DNA from: Bathymodiolus brooksi
Lineage: Eukaryota > Mollusca > Bivalvia > Mytilida > Modiolidae
Length of the DNA: 64,000 nt
Reading direction: 5' to 3'
Assembly: GCA_963680875.1 (NCBI GenBank)
Contig: OY804579.1
Location: 26,273,804 to 26,337,803 of the forward strand
The position numbers and the translations under genes were made by a program. Positions 10,991-21,700 of the stretch are shown piece after piece (the stretch's first letter is position 1; the number at the start of each line of letters is the position of its first letter). The notes below the pieces were generated by a model that saw only the letters and a program-made list of their open reading frames with translations, searched no databases and was not told the DNA's origin.

Positions 10991-12214
10991 AAGCAAAGAA
11001 TCTTGAAATATTGATGGTTATCACATGGTAGGTGTAATACCGCATTCCAAATATAGCTTGTTTGGTAGCTGATTCATATACGACGGTAAAAAAAACCGGT
11101 AACAGTCAAAGTGGATTTTACAGAGGACACCATTGAAAACGATTAGAACGACGCTATTTCAGCTATTTCCAGAAAATTTGGAAGAGGGTTTGGACTTTTT
11201 GACATTGCAAGATAAACACAATTTAGTATATTGTAGGTAAACATAAAATTAATTTGCGCTTTCTACTTACGTTTTGGTATAAACATATGTATTCGTGATA
11301 AACTGGTGTATTGTTACAATACACACAAAATTTGTTTGAACATGACAGGATTCGGAAACAAGCTAAGCTTATACTAATCTGGCTTTGTAAATGACTTATC
11401 TTGTAATCAATGCCTGTCGTTGTGCACTTAACATCCTAATTTGATCGAACCAGCGAAATCCATGAATGAATAAAAATGAATTCATTATATAGGATCGACC
11501 AGGATATGTCAGCATTCATGTCTACAACAGTTTTCTACATCAACAGTAAGAGGTTTGCTTGGTATTGTCACACATGATGGGTGTCATACCCTGAATGGAC
11601 GATTTTTGTGCTAACCAATTTTTATGGGTGTTGTGTTGTGCAAGCAAATACAAATGTTTGGTTTATCTTGTTTTTGTTTTCTATTCCTTCATTTAATGAT
11701 ATCCATCAAATTTGAACGTCATTTTTAACCATTTGACCTTACACAATAAACGTAAGAGGCTGGATGTGACACTAATAATAATGGACAGTGCTTTAGGATT
11801 TCATGTTTTTTGTCATTATCTTCCTTGAAATCTCTGTACATAATTATCTTGGTATTTGAATTACTTTCCTATACTGTATAATCATTCTGCTCGATAAAAG
11901 CTGTCATTTACAAGAACCCTCAGAGTTTTCTTCCTCTCTTTTTTAAATTTCATCTGAGTAAGGTCTTCATTCACATGATAAGTCTTTATCTTGTAAATAG
12001 AATTTCCAATTATGTATTTTATTGTTAATATGTCACTGCCACTTTTTGTGGTTTTATATTCGTATATATGAGCTATGTACAGTGTACTGGTAAAACTTGA
12101 ATATTTTACCTTTTAATATTTATATATTAAGATGCATTCCTACATTGTAGTTTGATATAATACACTGGAATGGTGGTTCATCCCATAAGCTAGAGCCTAA
12201 ACCATATATAAAGA
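10991..12214. other. Non-coding AT-rich spacer
   Basis: No open frame with recognisable content on either strand and no clear repeat. I see nothing to annotate. Confidence 0.45.
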
Positions 12215-12815
12215 TATCATGATGGGGAACTGAAACGCTAACATTGACTTTACTATATCTAACGATGAATTATCAAGGATAATGTTCTATGTCTACAGAT
12301 GTACCTGATGTGGAAATAAAACAAATCTCATGTAGCCTAGATTTTATTGATGGTAAAACGATCATTGGTTCTGTATTGTATCTAAAGCTTTTTGATGAAA
12401 AACTGATAAAGTAGACGAGAACCTGTACAATATATTCGAAGCTGTTTTAGTTGAGAACTAATAACATATTCTAGAGTCTGCGCCATATCCCAACATTGAA
12501 CTAATACACTATCATTGAGCCATACCATAACCAAAGATGTCCACGTCGGGAAACTGATCAGTGTATCAATACACTATCCTGGAGCCTGTTCAATATCTAC
12601 ATATTTTTTGCTGTGGAACTAATAGCCTATCATGGAGCCAGTTCAATGTCTAGATTGTCTTGATTGAAAACTGGTTTACTGTCCTTGTACCGAACGACTT
12701 TCATAGAAACTGTAGCGTATCTAAGTACTGTATTGATCATGTAACGGATCCGATGGTTTTGTTGGTGGGGAACTACTATACCATCCTAGGGCTTGTTTGT
12801 CGTATTACCAGATTT
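12215..12815. repeat. Eroded tandem repeat, unit about 50-65 bp
   Basis: Phrases of the type 'ggaactaatacactatcctgg' + 'agcctgttcaatatcta' recur at about 12453, 12500, 12550, 12614 and 12768, with a weaker copy near 12220. Spacing varies between about 45 and 65 bp. The copies are strongly diverged, so this looks like an old minisatellite. Confidence 0.45.
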
Positions 12816-13329
12816 AATATTATGTGCTAGTTCAATACGCATCTGTTTGAGGGTTGAAGTTAAGTGTTTAAAGGCACGTACATCTATACGTCATTATGAT
12901 TGTCAATTTTGTTGATAGAGAAAATCCGGTGTAACATATGAAGATCATCGAGCGGCTCCAATTCATTGACTAACTTTATCACATGATGTTAAAGCTGTTC
13001 GCTATGAACTGTAATTAAACATGCCAGAACAGTTTTGAAGACACCACAGAGGTAACTGAAGGACGGATAAGACAATACACTAAGCAAATATAAAACAACA
13101 AATGGTGCAAAAAATACAGACACATTGCGAGGGAGGAATAAATTCACCACACAGACACCAGGAGAACTCGGGTGCTCTGGAAAGGTAGGAAAAAGCCTTC
13201 TCCAATAGTGGTACCCGTCGTGTTTTACTTATGCTCAAATCTCATGATAAGTCATATTCTGTGATGTGGAACCAAACACTGCAAAACTTCTTTTGTAGAT
13301 CGTTGTTTGTCCCTTTATCCTGTTTCTTT
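12816..13329. other. Non-coding spacer with dispersed-repeat character
   Basis: No coding content. The stretch 13080-13240 ('gaactcgggtgctctggaaa' ... 'agtggtacccgtcgtgtt') resembles a sequence I have a weak memory of as multicopy in bivalves. It may be part of the 3' region of the RT element to its right. Confidence 0.3.
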
Positions 13330-14521
13330 TGGCCATTGTGTTGACTGTCCTCCGAATTACGTTTTCTGATTACCCCTTGAATCTATGTACTCTAGCATAT
13401 CGCTATAATTTTTCAGATTCCACATCTGATTGACACCATCCTTCTAGCAACTAATGTCACAATAACTCTGAAACCCGGTTTTGACCGCTGATAGAATGTA
13501 TTTTAATAATTAGGTAAGAGCTTTCGTTGGGGCATTTGTAAGACCCAGCAATATTACGCTATTTGCAAAGACACTTGTGTCATCTAGGAATCCAGAAGAG
13601 TAACGGAAAATCCAGTTCATCATCACCTATGATTGTTCAGAATTTCCTCTTTCGTAAGTGTCGTCGGTGTATATGTAGGGTTGCCAATTCCTTTATCAAG
13701 CAGTCTATGCAATATGATTTACACGCGATAACATATATAGAATGCGGCCTTGTCTGCAGGACCAACAACATATTTTTCATGGAGGTGCTTAGCAACATTT
13801 AGGTCGATGTTGCACGAATTGTGATTGACCCGTCGAATTTTTTTTAATATTTTTTTTGTATTAACGACCTCACAGTTTTGACTCATTCGGAAATAATATC
13901 TACGTCCTCTTTCTCCCATATATACTAACGACCTCACAGTGTTGACCCATTCGGAAATAGTACCTACGTCCTCTTTTTCCCATTTAGCCCATTGTCAAGG
14001 ATGCATAATAATTTTGCAGTTTTATTTGTTTTCAATTTATGGATTTAGCTTCACGATATTGCGGTCCTTGGGCGAACACAACTCCTAGAGAGGTGTTGTC
14101 TATCATTTTAAGGACATCAGTTATAACGTGGTCTGCCGGAATATATATGAATGGGGAACTTGCACGGGTGCAATAAGGTTTAAACTTGAAGTCGTCAATA
14201 TTGAGATCCAACAACGTATACCTATTATTGAATATTCTGATCACAATAGATGTGGCATAGGAATGCAAGATTATAGAAGTAGACTGATATTTAATAATAG
14301 GGAGGTATTTTAGTTTTGACCGATTTGTGATGAAGGATATTGCCGAGGTTCATGGCATCCAGACCTTTGTTGGCAAACAAAAGTTTAAGAAAGGACCGCT
14401 TGTCTATTTCATCTTCCTTAATGTCAACAGATTTGAAAAGTCTGTGACGAGCAATATCCAAGACGATTGTTGCCAGTTTGTATTCATTTGAATTCAGATT
14501 GCAATGCGGTTTTCCAAACAT
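13330..14521 (-). pseudogene. Penelope-like (GIY-YIG-clade type) reverse transcriptase, decayed
   Basis: Minus-strand fragments in order: 14521-14291 (IVLDIARHRLFKSVDIKEDE, FANKGLDAMNLGNILHHKS); 14268-14032 (LNIDDFKFKP, SSPFIYIPADHVITDVLKM); 13990-13720 (HLHEKYVVGPADKA); 13700-13560 (YCIDCLIKELATL, DELDFPLLFWIPR, HKCLCK); and 13500-13380 (SAVKTGFQSYCDI, GVNQMWNLKNYSDMLEYID). The '(V)PADKA' segment and the 'D-x-P-x-x-x-W-I-P-(K/R)-x-H-K' segment are typical of the N-terminal part of Penelope-like RTs. The RT catalytic YxDD and any GIY-YIG nuclease are not found, so the C-terminal half is missing or eroded. Many stops and frameshifts are present. The family is recognised from memory; another non-LTR RT with the same motifs is possible. 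Confidence 0.55.
13863..13990. repeat. 64-bp tandem duplication inside the RT relic
   Basis: 'aacgacctcacag' starts at 13863 and again at 13927, and the following about 55 bp ('actcattcggaaataatatc', 'tacgtcctctttctcccat') match with a few changes. The duplication breaks the coding frame. Confidence 0.8.
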
Positions 14522-14967
14522 GAGTTGTACAAAGAATGTAGTTTCAAAGGTTAGTTAAAATATTTTCGAACGAATGTGATGTAGGCCCAACGATTTCTGC
14601 ATACATGGTGGAAGGTCATTTAGTGACACATCATGGGACTGTTTGTACTGTTTGTAAATGTACCGACTTTAAATAAAACTTTTGAATTGATTTGATTTGA
14701 TTTCACATATCCATAGGTAATGTATAATAAAAATGACCATCGCTACTCTTACGCCGAAGAGCAGATTAGAAATATGACCTATCTACATTTGACTTCTACA
14801 CAACTATTCCCACTCAAGACTAACATAAATATTAAAGATCTTGGTTCAACTGTGTTAAATTAAAATGAATGGCCAACATAGATACAAATACCTTGTCTTA
14901 GGGAGGGACAAATCTCATTTTGCTTAAAACAATGTGATTTTACCAAAAAGTACTCTGAAACTGATTT
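14522..14967. other. Non-coding spacer with a short LINE/SINE-like tail
   Basis: No gene is seen. At 14660-14705 the text 'aataaaacttttgaattgat' followed by ttgat repeats looks like a polyadenylation signal plus a simple-repeat tail of a retroposed element on the plus strand, but I cannot define its 5' end. Confidence 0.35.
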
Positions 14968-15306
14968 CAAATGTATACACCCTGCAGAGCAAGAGTTTCA
15001 GATTAATGCGCCCTGCAAGCCAAACTTGTAGGAAAAACATCAGATATAAGTTCTCTGATTGGTAGATTCCCTTAAACTTTATATATATATACCGTGCATG
15101 ACAATCTTTTTCAGATGTATACACCCTGCAAGCCATACTTTTCATATTTCTATTCCTTGCAGGACAAACCTTCAGATTTATACACCCTGCAAGTCAAACT
15201 TTTAGATGCATACACCATGCAAGACAACGTTTCATATTTATGCAATCGGTAGGACAAACTTTTCAGATTTATACACCCTGCAGGACAAACGCTTCAGATG
15301 TATATA
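14968..15306. repeat. 31-bp satellite, first small block
   Basis: About seven to nine copies of the 31-bp unit (see 18785-27396), starting at 'caaatgtatacaccctgcag'. The part from 15049 is a near copy of 15568-15818. It is bordered on both sides by an inverted pair (cttgtaggaaaaacatcag at 15026 and ctgatgttttcctacaag at 15312). Confidence 0.8.
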
Positions 15307-15614
15307 TATATCTGATGTTTTCCTACAAGCTTAGTCTAGAAGATTGTACAACGATACCGATAAAGATGTTACAAAACATATATTGACAAAATTGTCGATC
15401 AACAAATGACCTTCCTCAGTGTCTATCAAAGTTAGACTGAGTTTGTAAAGATTAGATGGTATAATTACAACTCATTAAATAGTCAGGTGACAAAGTGTGA
15501 CGTATTAAAAATCTTTAACTCCCTCATTTCACTGTAAAGATGTCTCGACGATCCGTTACTCATTAAGTTCTCTGGTTGGTAGATTCCCTTAGACTTTATA
15601 TATTTATACCGTGC
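15307..15614. other. Unique-looking spacer inside the satellite region
   Basis: Non-repetitive AT-rich sequence with no coding content, separating the first two satellite blocks. Its right end (from 15568) is the flank that was duplicated together with the first block. Confidence 0.5.
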
Positions 15615-16000
15615 ATGACAATCTTTTTCAGATGTATACACCCTGCAAGCCAAACTTTTCATATTTCTATTCCTTGCAGGACAAACTTTCAGATTTATAC
15701 ACCCTGCAAGTCAAACTTTTAGATGCATACACCATGCAAGACAAACGTTTCATATTTATGCAATCGGTAGGGCTAACTTTTCAGATTTATACACCCTGCA
15801 GGACAAACGCTTCAGATTTATACACCCTGCAAGACACACTTTTCAGAATAATACACCCTGCAAGACAAGCTTTTCAGATTTATACACCCTGCAAGATAAA
15901 CTTTTCAGATTTATATGCCCTGCAAGATAAACATTTCAGATTTATACCACGAACAAGACAAACTTTTCAGATTTATACACTCTACACATCCTGGATCGTT
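15615..16000. repeat. 31-bp satellite, second block
   Basis: About 12 units of the 31-bp repeat on the plus strand, ending at 'acactctacacatcctggatcg'. The same end recurs at 17618, 1633 bp further on. Confidence 0.85.
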
Positions 16001-16007
16001 TAAGATA

Positions 16008-16265
16008 TTTCGTATCGTTTGAGTTTTTTGTTCGTCTCGTTTGCGTGTATCGTTCGTTCGTTTTTCGTTCGTTTGCGTTTCGTTCGTGTAATTGGTTCGT
16101 TCCTTTCGTGTATCGTTCGTTTCGTTCATAGGTTTAATTAGACGAACGCACGAAACGAAATACGAACGAACGATACACGAAACAAACGAACGAACAATAC
16201 ACGAAACGAATGAACGAATGATACACGAAGCGAACGAACGAACGATACACGTTACACGATACACG
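16008..16265. repeat. Inverted TTCG / CGAA array (near-palindrome), copy 1
   Basis: 16008-16128 is composed of TTCG-based words (cgttcgttcg, tttcgtgtatcgttcg). After a short centre (cataggtttaattag) the next 120 bp is the reverse-complement composition (cgaacgaacgatacacgaaa). The two arms could pair into a long imperfect hairpin. The translated frames on both strands are artefacts. Confidence 0.85.
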
Positions 16266-16865
16266 ACACGAATTATATTTAATAAATGCATGTTTTCTAT
16301 AATTTACTCTATGGACAAATAGACAAGAAATCATCTACATGTGTAACATCTACATGTATGTAAACAAATGCCTCTGGCAGTTTCACCTGGGATATAAATG
16401 TACTACAGGTGTGAAATGTCAACTCTTAATTTCATTCTAATTAACAATTATATGACCTTTTGAAGCCACACACCTCTCGAACAGCTTGACCGGGAAAATA
16501 ACTGATACAATTATGTCTGGTTGTCAATACAAAATCCGAATAATTATATAAATATAAATTCTGTATAATTATATAATTATATAAATATAAAGTCATATTT
16601 GGAAGTCAAATATATGAGATTTCAAATTTAATCATAAATATAATTATTAAACGCATTGTTAATATAAACTATTTAATATAAATTGTATTATCCTATTACT
16701 TAACCGACTAATTTATCCTTTATATATATCAATTGCGTATAAAATATAAGATTAGTTGATCACATCAATTTCCACAAAAGTCATTCGAATAATAACACGA
16801 TACTATATTGTACTTCTATAGAACCAGGATCGTTTGTCATTGCATAATATATGGCTACGTTCCAA
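16266..16865. other. AT-rich core between inverted CGAA and TTCG arrays, copy 1
   Basis: About 600 bp of unique AT-rich sequence containing taaa/tata repeats (for example aattatataaatataaa), flanked on the left by CGAA-type and on the right by TTCG-type repeats, that is, by repeats in inverted orientation. It is repeated almost unchanged at 17913-18511. No open frame is seen. Confidence 0.75.
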
Positions 16866-17125
16866 TGATTCGTACGTTCGTGTATCGTGCGTTCGTTTCG
16901 TGCATTGTTCGTTCGTTTCGTGTATTGTGCGTTCGTTCGTTTTGCATTTTCAGTATAGTTAGTTCGTTTCATTTCGTTCGTTCGTTCGTGCATCGTGCGT
17001 TCGTTTCGTGTATCCTGCTTTCATTTCGTGTATCGTGCGTTTTTCGTATCGTTCGTGTGAAGCGTTCGTTCGTTTTTCGTTCGTTTCGTTTACGTTTTTC
17101 GCTCGTTTGCGGTTGGTGCGTATTG
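16866..17125. repeat. TTCG-type array, copy 1, right arm
   Basis: Words such as cgttcgtgtatcgtgcgttcg, with atcgtgcg and ttcgttcg, fill about 260 bp in TTCG orientation. They face the CGAA array at 16140-16265 across the AT-rich core. Confidence 0.85.
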
Positions 17126-17149
17126 TAAGCTTATACCATCCAGTATCTG

Positions 17150-17630
17150 TACAAGTCTAACTTTTCAGATTTATACACCCTGCAGGATAACCGTTTCAGG
17201 AATATACAACCTGCAAGACAAGATTTTCAGATTTATGTACCCTGTAAGATCATTTTGTAGATTTCTCTGCCTTGCAGGACCAACCGTTTCAGATTTATTA
17301 ACCCTCTGCAAGACAAACTTTTCAGATTTATACACCCTGCAAGACAAACTTTCAGATTTATACACCCTGGAAGACAAACGTTCCATATTTATACACCCGG
17401 TAAAACAAACTTTTCAGATTTATACACCCTGCAGGACAAGCGCTTCAGATTTATACACCCTGCAAGACACACTTTTCAGAATAATACACCCTGCAAGACA
17501 AGCTTTTCCGATTTATACACCCAGCAAGATAAACTTTTCAGATTTATATGCCCTGCGAGACAAACGTTTCAGATTTATACCACGAACAAGACAAGCTTTT
17601 CAGATTTATACACTCTACACATCCTGGATC
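17150..17630. repeat. 31-bp satellite, third block
   Basis: About 15 units, with the recognisable variant 'ttgccttgcaggaccaaccg' near 17272 that recurs in later blocks. The right half (17412-17630) matches 15780-16000. Confidence 0.85.
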
Positions 17631-17644
17631 GTTTAAGTTAACAG

Positions 17645-17912
17645 ATATTTCGTATCGTTTGCGTTTTTCGTTCGTCTCGTTTGCGTGTATCGTTCATTCG
17701 TTTTTCGTTTTCCGTTCGTTTGCGTTTCGTTCGTGTAATTGGTTCGTTCATTTCGTGCATCGTTTGTTTCGTGTATCGTTCGTTTCGTTCATCGGTTTAA
17801 TTAGACGAACGAACGAAACACGAAACAAACGAACGAACAATACACGAAACGAACGAACGAATGATACACGAAGCGAACGAGCGAACGATACACGTTATAC
17901 GATACACGACAC
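17645..17912. repeat. Inverted TTCG / CGAA array, copy 2
   Basis: Same structure as 16008-16265: a TTCG arm to about 17792, centre 'catcggtttaattag', then a CGAA arm. It differs from copy 1 by small indels. Confidence 0.85.
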
Positions 17913-18511
17913 GAATTATATTTAATAAATGCATGTTTTCTATAATTTACTCTACGGACAAATAGACAAGAAATCATCTACATGTGTAACATCTACATGT
18001 ATGTAAACAAATGCCTCTGGCAGTTTCACCTGGGATATACATGCACTACAGGTGTGAAATGTCAACTCTTAATTTCATTCTAATTAACAATTATATGACC
18101 TTTTGAAGCCACACACACCTCGGACAGCTTGACCGGGAAAATAACTGATACAATTATGTCTGGTTGTCAATACAGAATCCGAATAATTATATAAATATAA
18201 ATTCTGTATAATTATATAATTATATAAATATAAAGTCATATTTGGAAGTCAAATATATGAGATTTCAAATTTAATCATAATTATAATTATTAAACGCATT
18301 GTTAATATAAACTATTTAATATAAATTGTATTATCCTATTACTTTACCAACTAATTTATCCTTTATATATATCAATTGCGTATAAAATATAAGATTAGTT
18401 GATCACATCAATTTCCACGAAAGTCATTCAAATAATAACACGATGCTATATTGTACTTCTATAGAACCAGGATTGTTTGTCATTGGATAATATATGGCTA
18501 CGCTCCAATGA
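17913..18511. other. AT-rich core, copy 2
   Basis: A near-identical copy of 16266-16865 (about 1640 bp downstream), with only scattered substitutions and small indels. It has no coding content. Confidence 0.75.
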
Positions 18512-18765
18512 TTCGTACGTTCGTGTATCGTGCGTTCGTTTCGTGTATCGTTCGTTCGCTTCGTGTATCGTGCGTTCGTTCGTTTGCATTTTCAGTATAG
18601 TTAGTTCGTTTCATTTCGTTCGTTCGCGTATCGTGCGTTCGTTTCGTGTATCGTGCTTTCATTTCGTGTATCGTGCGTTTTTCGTATCGTTCGTGTGAAG
18701 CGTTCGTTTGTTTTTCGTTCGTTTCGTTTGCGTTTTTTGCTCGTTTGCGGTTGGTGCGTATTGTA
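18512..18765. repeat. TTCG-type array, copy 2, right arm
   Basis: The counterpart of 16866-17125, ending in the same 'gtttgcggttggtgcgtattg' edge before the satellite resumes. Confidence 0.85.
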
Positions 18766-18784
18766 AGCTTATACGATCCAGTAT

Positions 18785-21700
18785 CTGTACAAGTCTAATT
18801 TTTCAGATTTATGCACCCTGCAGGACAAACGTTTCAGGAATATACAACCTGCAAGACAAGATTTTCAGATTTATGTACCCTGTAAGATCATTTTGCAGAT
18901 TCTCTGCCTTGCAGGACCAACCGTTTCAGATTTATTAACCCTCTGCAAGACAAACTTTTCAGATTTATACACCCTGCAAGACAAACTTTCAGATTTATAC
19001 ACCCTGCAAGACAAACGTTCCATATTCATACACCCGGTAAAACAAACTTTTCAGATTTATACACCCTGCAGAACAAATCGGATTTATACACCCTGCAAGG
19101 CAAACTTTTCAGAATTACACACCCTGCAAGACAATCGTTTCAGATTTGTACACCCTGCAAGTCAAACTTTTCAGACATTTATTCCCTGCAAGCCTAACTT
19201 TTCAGATGTATGCACATTGCAAGTCAAACGTACAGATTTATTCACCATGCAAGACAAACGTTTCATATTTACACATTCGGTAAGACAAACTTTTCAGATT
19301 TATACACCCTGCAGGATATGCTTTTCATATTTCTATTCCTTGCAAGACAACCTTTCAGATTTCTACACCCTGTGAGCCAAACTTTTCAGATTTCTATTCC
19401 ATGCAAGTCAAACTCTTCAGATTTGTACACCCTGCATGTCAATCTTTTCAGAATTGTATTCCCTGCAAGCCTACCTTTTCAGATTTATGCACCCTGCAAG
19501 TCAAATTTTCAGATTTCTATTCCCTACCAGCCAAACTGTTCAGATTTATGCACGCTGCAATTCAAACTTTCAGAATTATACACCATGCAAGTCAACCTTT
19601 CATATGTATACACCCTGCAAGACAAATATTTCAGATTTCTACGCACTGCAGGACAAAAGTTTCAGACCTATTCCCCCTACATGACAAACTGTTCAGATGT
19701 ATACACCCTTCAAGCCTACTTTTCAGATTTATACTATCTATAAGACAATTTTTCAGATTTCCCTACTTGCATTACCAACCGTTTCAGATTTATACACCCT
19801 CTGCAAGACAAGCTTTTCAGATTTATACACCCTGCAAGCCAAACGTTTCAGATTGCTACAAGCTACAAGACAAGCTTTTCAGATTCATACACACTGCAAG
19901 TCATACTTTCAGATTTATGCAACCTGCAAGACAGCCTTTCAGAATTATACACCCTGCAGGACAAACGTTTTAGATTTGTACAACCTGCAAGACAAACTAT
20001 TCAGATTTATGCACACTGCAGGACAAACTTTTCGGATTTATACTCGGAACAAGACAAACTTTTCAGATTTATGCACCCTGCAAACAACCTTTCAGAATTA
20101 TAAACTCTGCATGTCAATCTTTTCATATTTATATTCCCTGCAAGGCTAACTTTTCAGATTTATTCACTCTGCAAGTCAAACTTTCAGATTTATATTCCTT
20201 GCAAGACAAACTTTTCAGATTTATGCACGCTGCAATTCAAACTTTCAGAATAATACACCATGCAAGTCAACCTTTCAGAATTAAACACCCTGTAGGAGGA
20301 ACATTTCAGAATTACACACCCTGCAAGACAAACTTTTCAGATTGCTACAAGCTACAAGACAAGCTTTTCAGATTTATGCACGCTGCAAGTCAAACTTTCA
20401 GATGTATACACCCTGCAAGACAATCTTTCAGATTAATACACCATGCAAGACAAACGTTCCATATTTATTTACCCGATAAAACAAACTTTTCAGATATAAA
20501 CACCCTGCAGGACAAATAAGATTTATACACTCAGCAAGATATACTTTTCAGAATTATACACCCTGCATGAAAAACGTTTCAGATTTATGCACCTGGTAAG
20601 AAAAACTTTTCATATTAATACACCCTGCAGGACAAACGTTTCAGATTTATACACTCTGTAAAACAAACTTGCCAGGTGTCTATGCCCTGCAGGACAAACG
20701 TTGCAGATTTATACTCGGAACAAGACAAACTTTTCAGATTGATGCACCCTGCAGGATAAACGTTTCAGATTTATGCACACTGTAAAACAAACTTTTCAGG
20801 TGTCCATGCCCTGCAGGACAAACGTTGCATATTTATACTCGGAAGCAGATACACTTTTCAGATTGATGCACCCTGCAGGATAAACGTTTCAGATTTATTT
20901 CGCCCTGCAAGCCAAATGTTTCAGATTTATACTCCCTGCAAGACAATCTTTTCAGATATCTTTGCCTTGCAGGACCAATCGTTTCAGATGTATACACCCT
21001 GCAAGATAAACTTTTCAGATTTATACACCCAGCAGGACAAACGTTGCAGATTTATACACCCTTGAAGACAAGCTTTTCAGATTGTTACACGCTACAAAAC
21101 AAATTTTTCAGAATCATACACCCTGCAGGATAAACGTTTCCGATTGATACACCCTGCCAGACAAACTTTACAGATTTATACACCCTGCTGAATAAGCGTT
21201 TCATAGTTTTACACTCGGTAACACAAACTTTTCAAATTTATACACCCTACAAGCCAAGCTTTTCAGATTTATACACCCTTGAAGACAAACTTTTCAGATT
21301 TATACACCCTTGAAGACAAACTTTTCAGATTGATGCACGCTACAAACCAAATTTTTCAGATTTATACACCCAGCAGGACAAACGTTTCAGATTTATACAC
21401 CCTTGAAGACAAACTTTGCAGATTGATACACGCTACAAACCAAATGTTTCAGATTTATACACCCTGCAGGATAAATGTTTCGGATTGATACACCCTGCCA
21501 GACAAACTTTACAGATTTATAAATTCTGCTGAATAAGCGTTTCATAGTTTTACACTCGGTATGACAAACTTTTCAGATTTATACACCCTATAAGCCAAGC
21601 TTTTCAGATGTATTCACCCTGCAAGTCAAGCTTTCAGATTTATATTCCTTGCAAGACAAACTTTTCAGATTTGTGCACCCTGCAAGTCAAATTTTCAGAT

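Larger units (their letters stand above)
15780..19080. repeat. Higher-order tandem duplication, unit about 1.63 kb
   Basis: Satellite block, inverted TTCG/CGAA array, AT-rich core, TTCG array and the next satellite block are repeated with an offset of 1633-1639 bp: the first copy runs from about 15780, the second from about 17412, and a third partial copy runs from about 18785 to about 19080. Landmarks are 'cacatcctggatcg' at 15985 and 17618, and 'ccagtatctgtacaag' at 17140 and 18779. Confidence 0.8.

Noticed and set aside
13563..13802. Plus-strand ORF of 79 codons
   Set aside because: It is antisense to the Penelope-like RT fragments, which carry the family motifs.
15911..18938. ORFs rich in RSF/VSC/NERT peptides on both strands
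   Set aside because: They are translations of TTCG/CGAA simple repeats.
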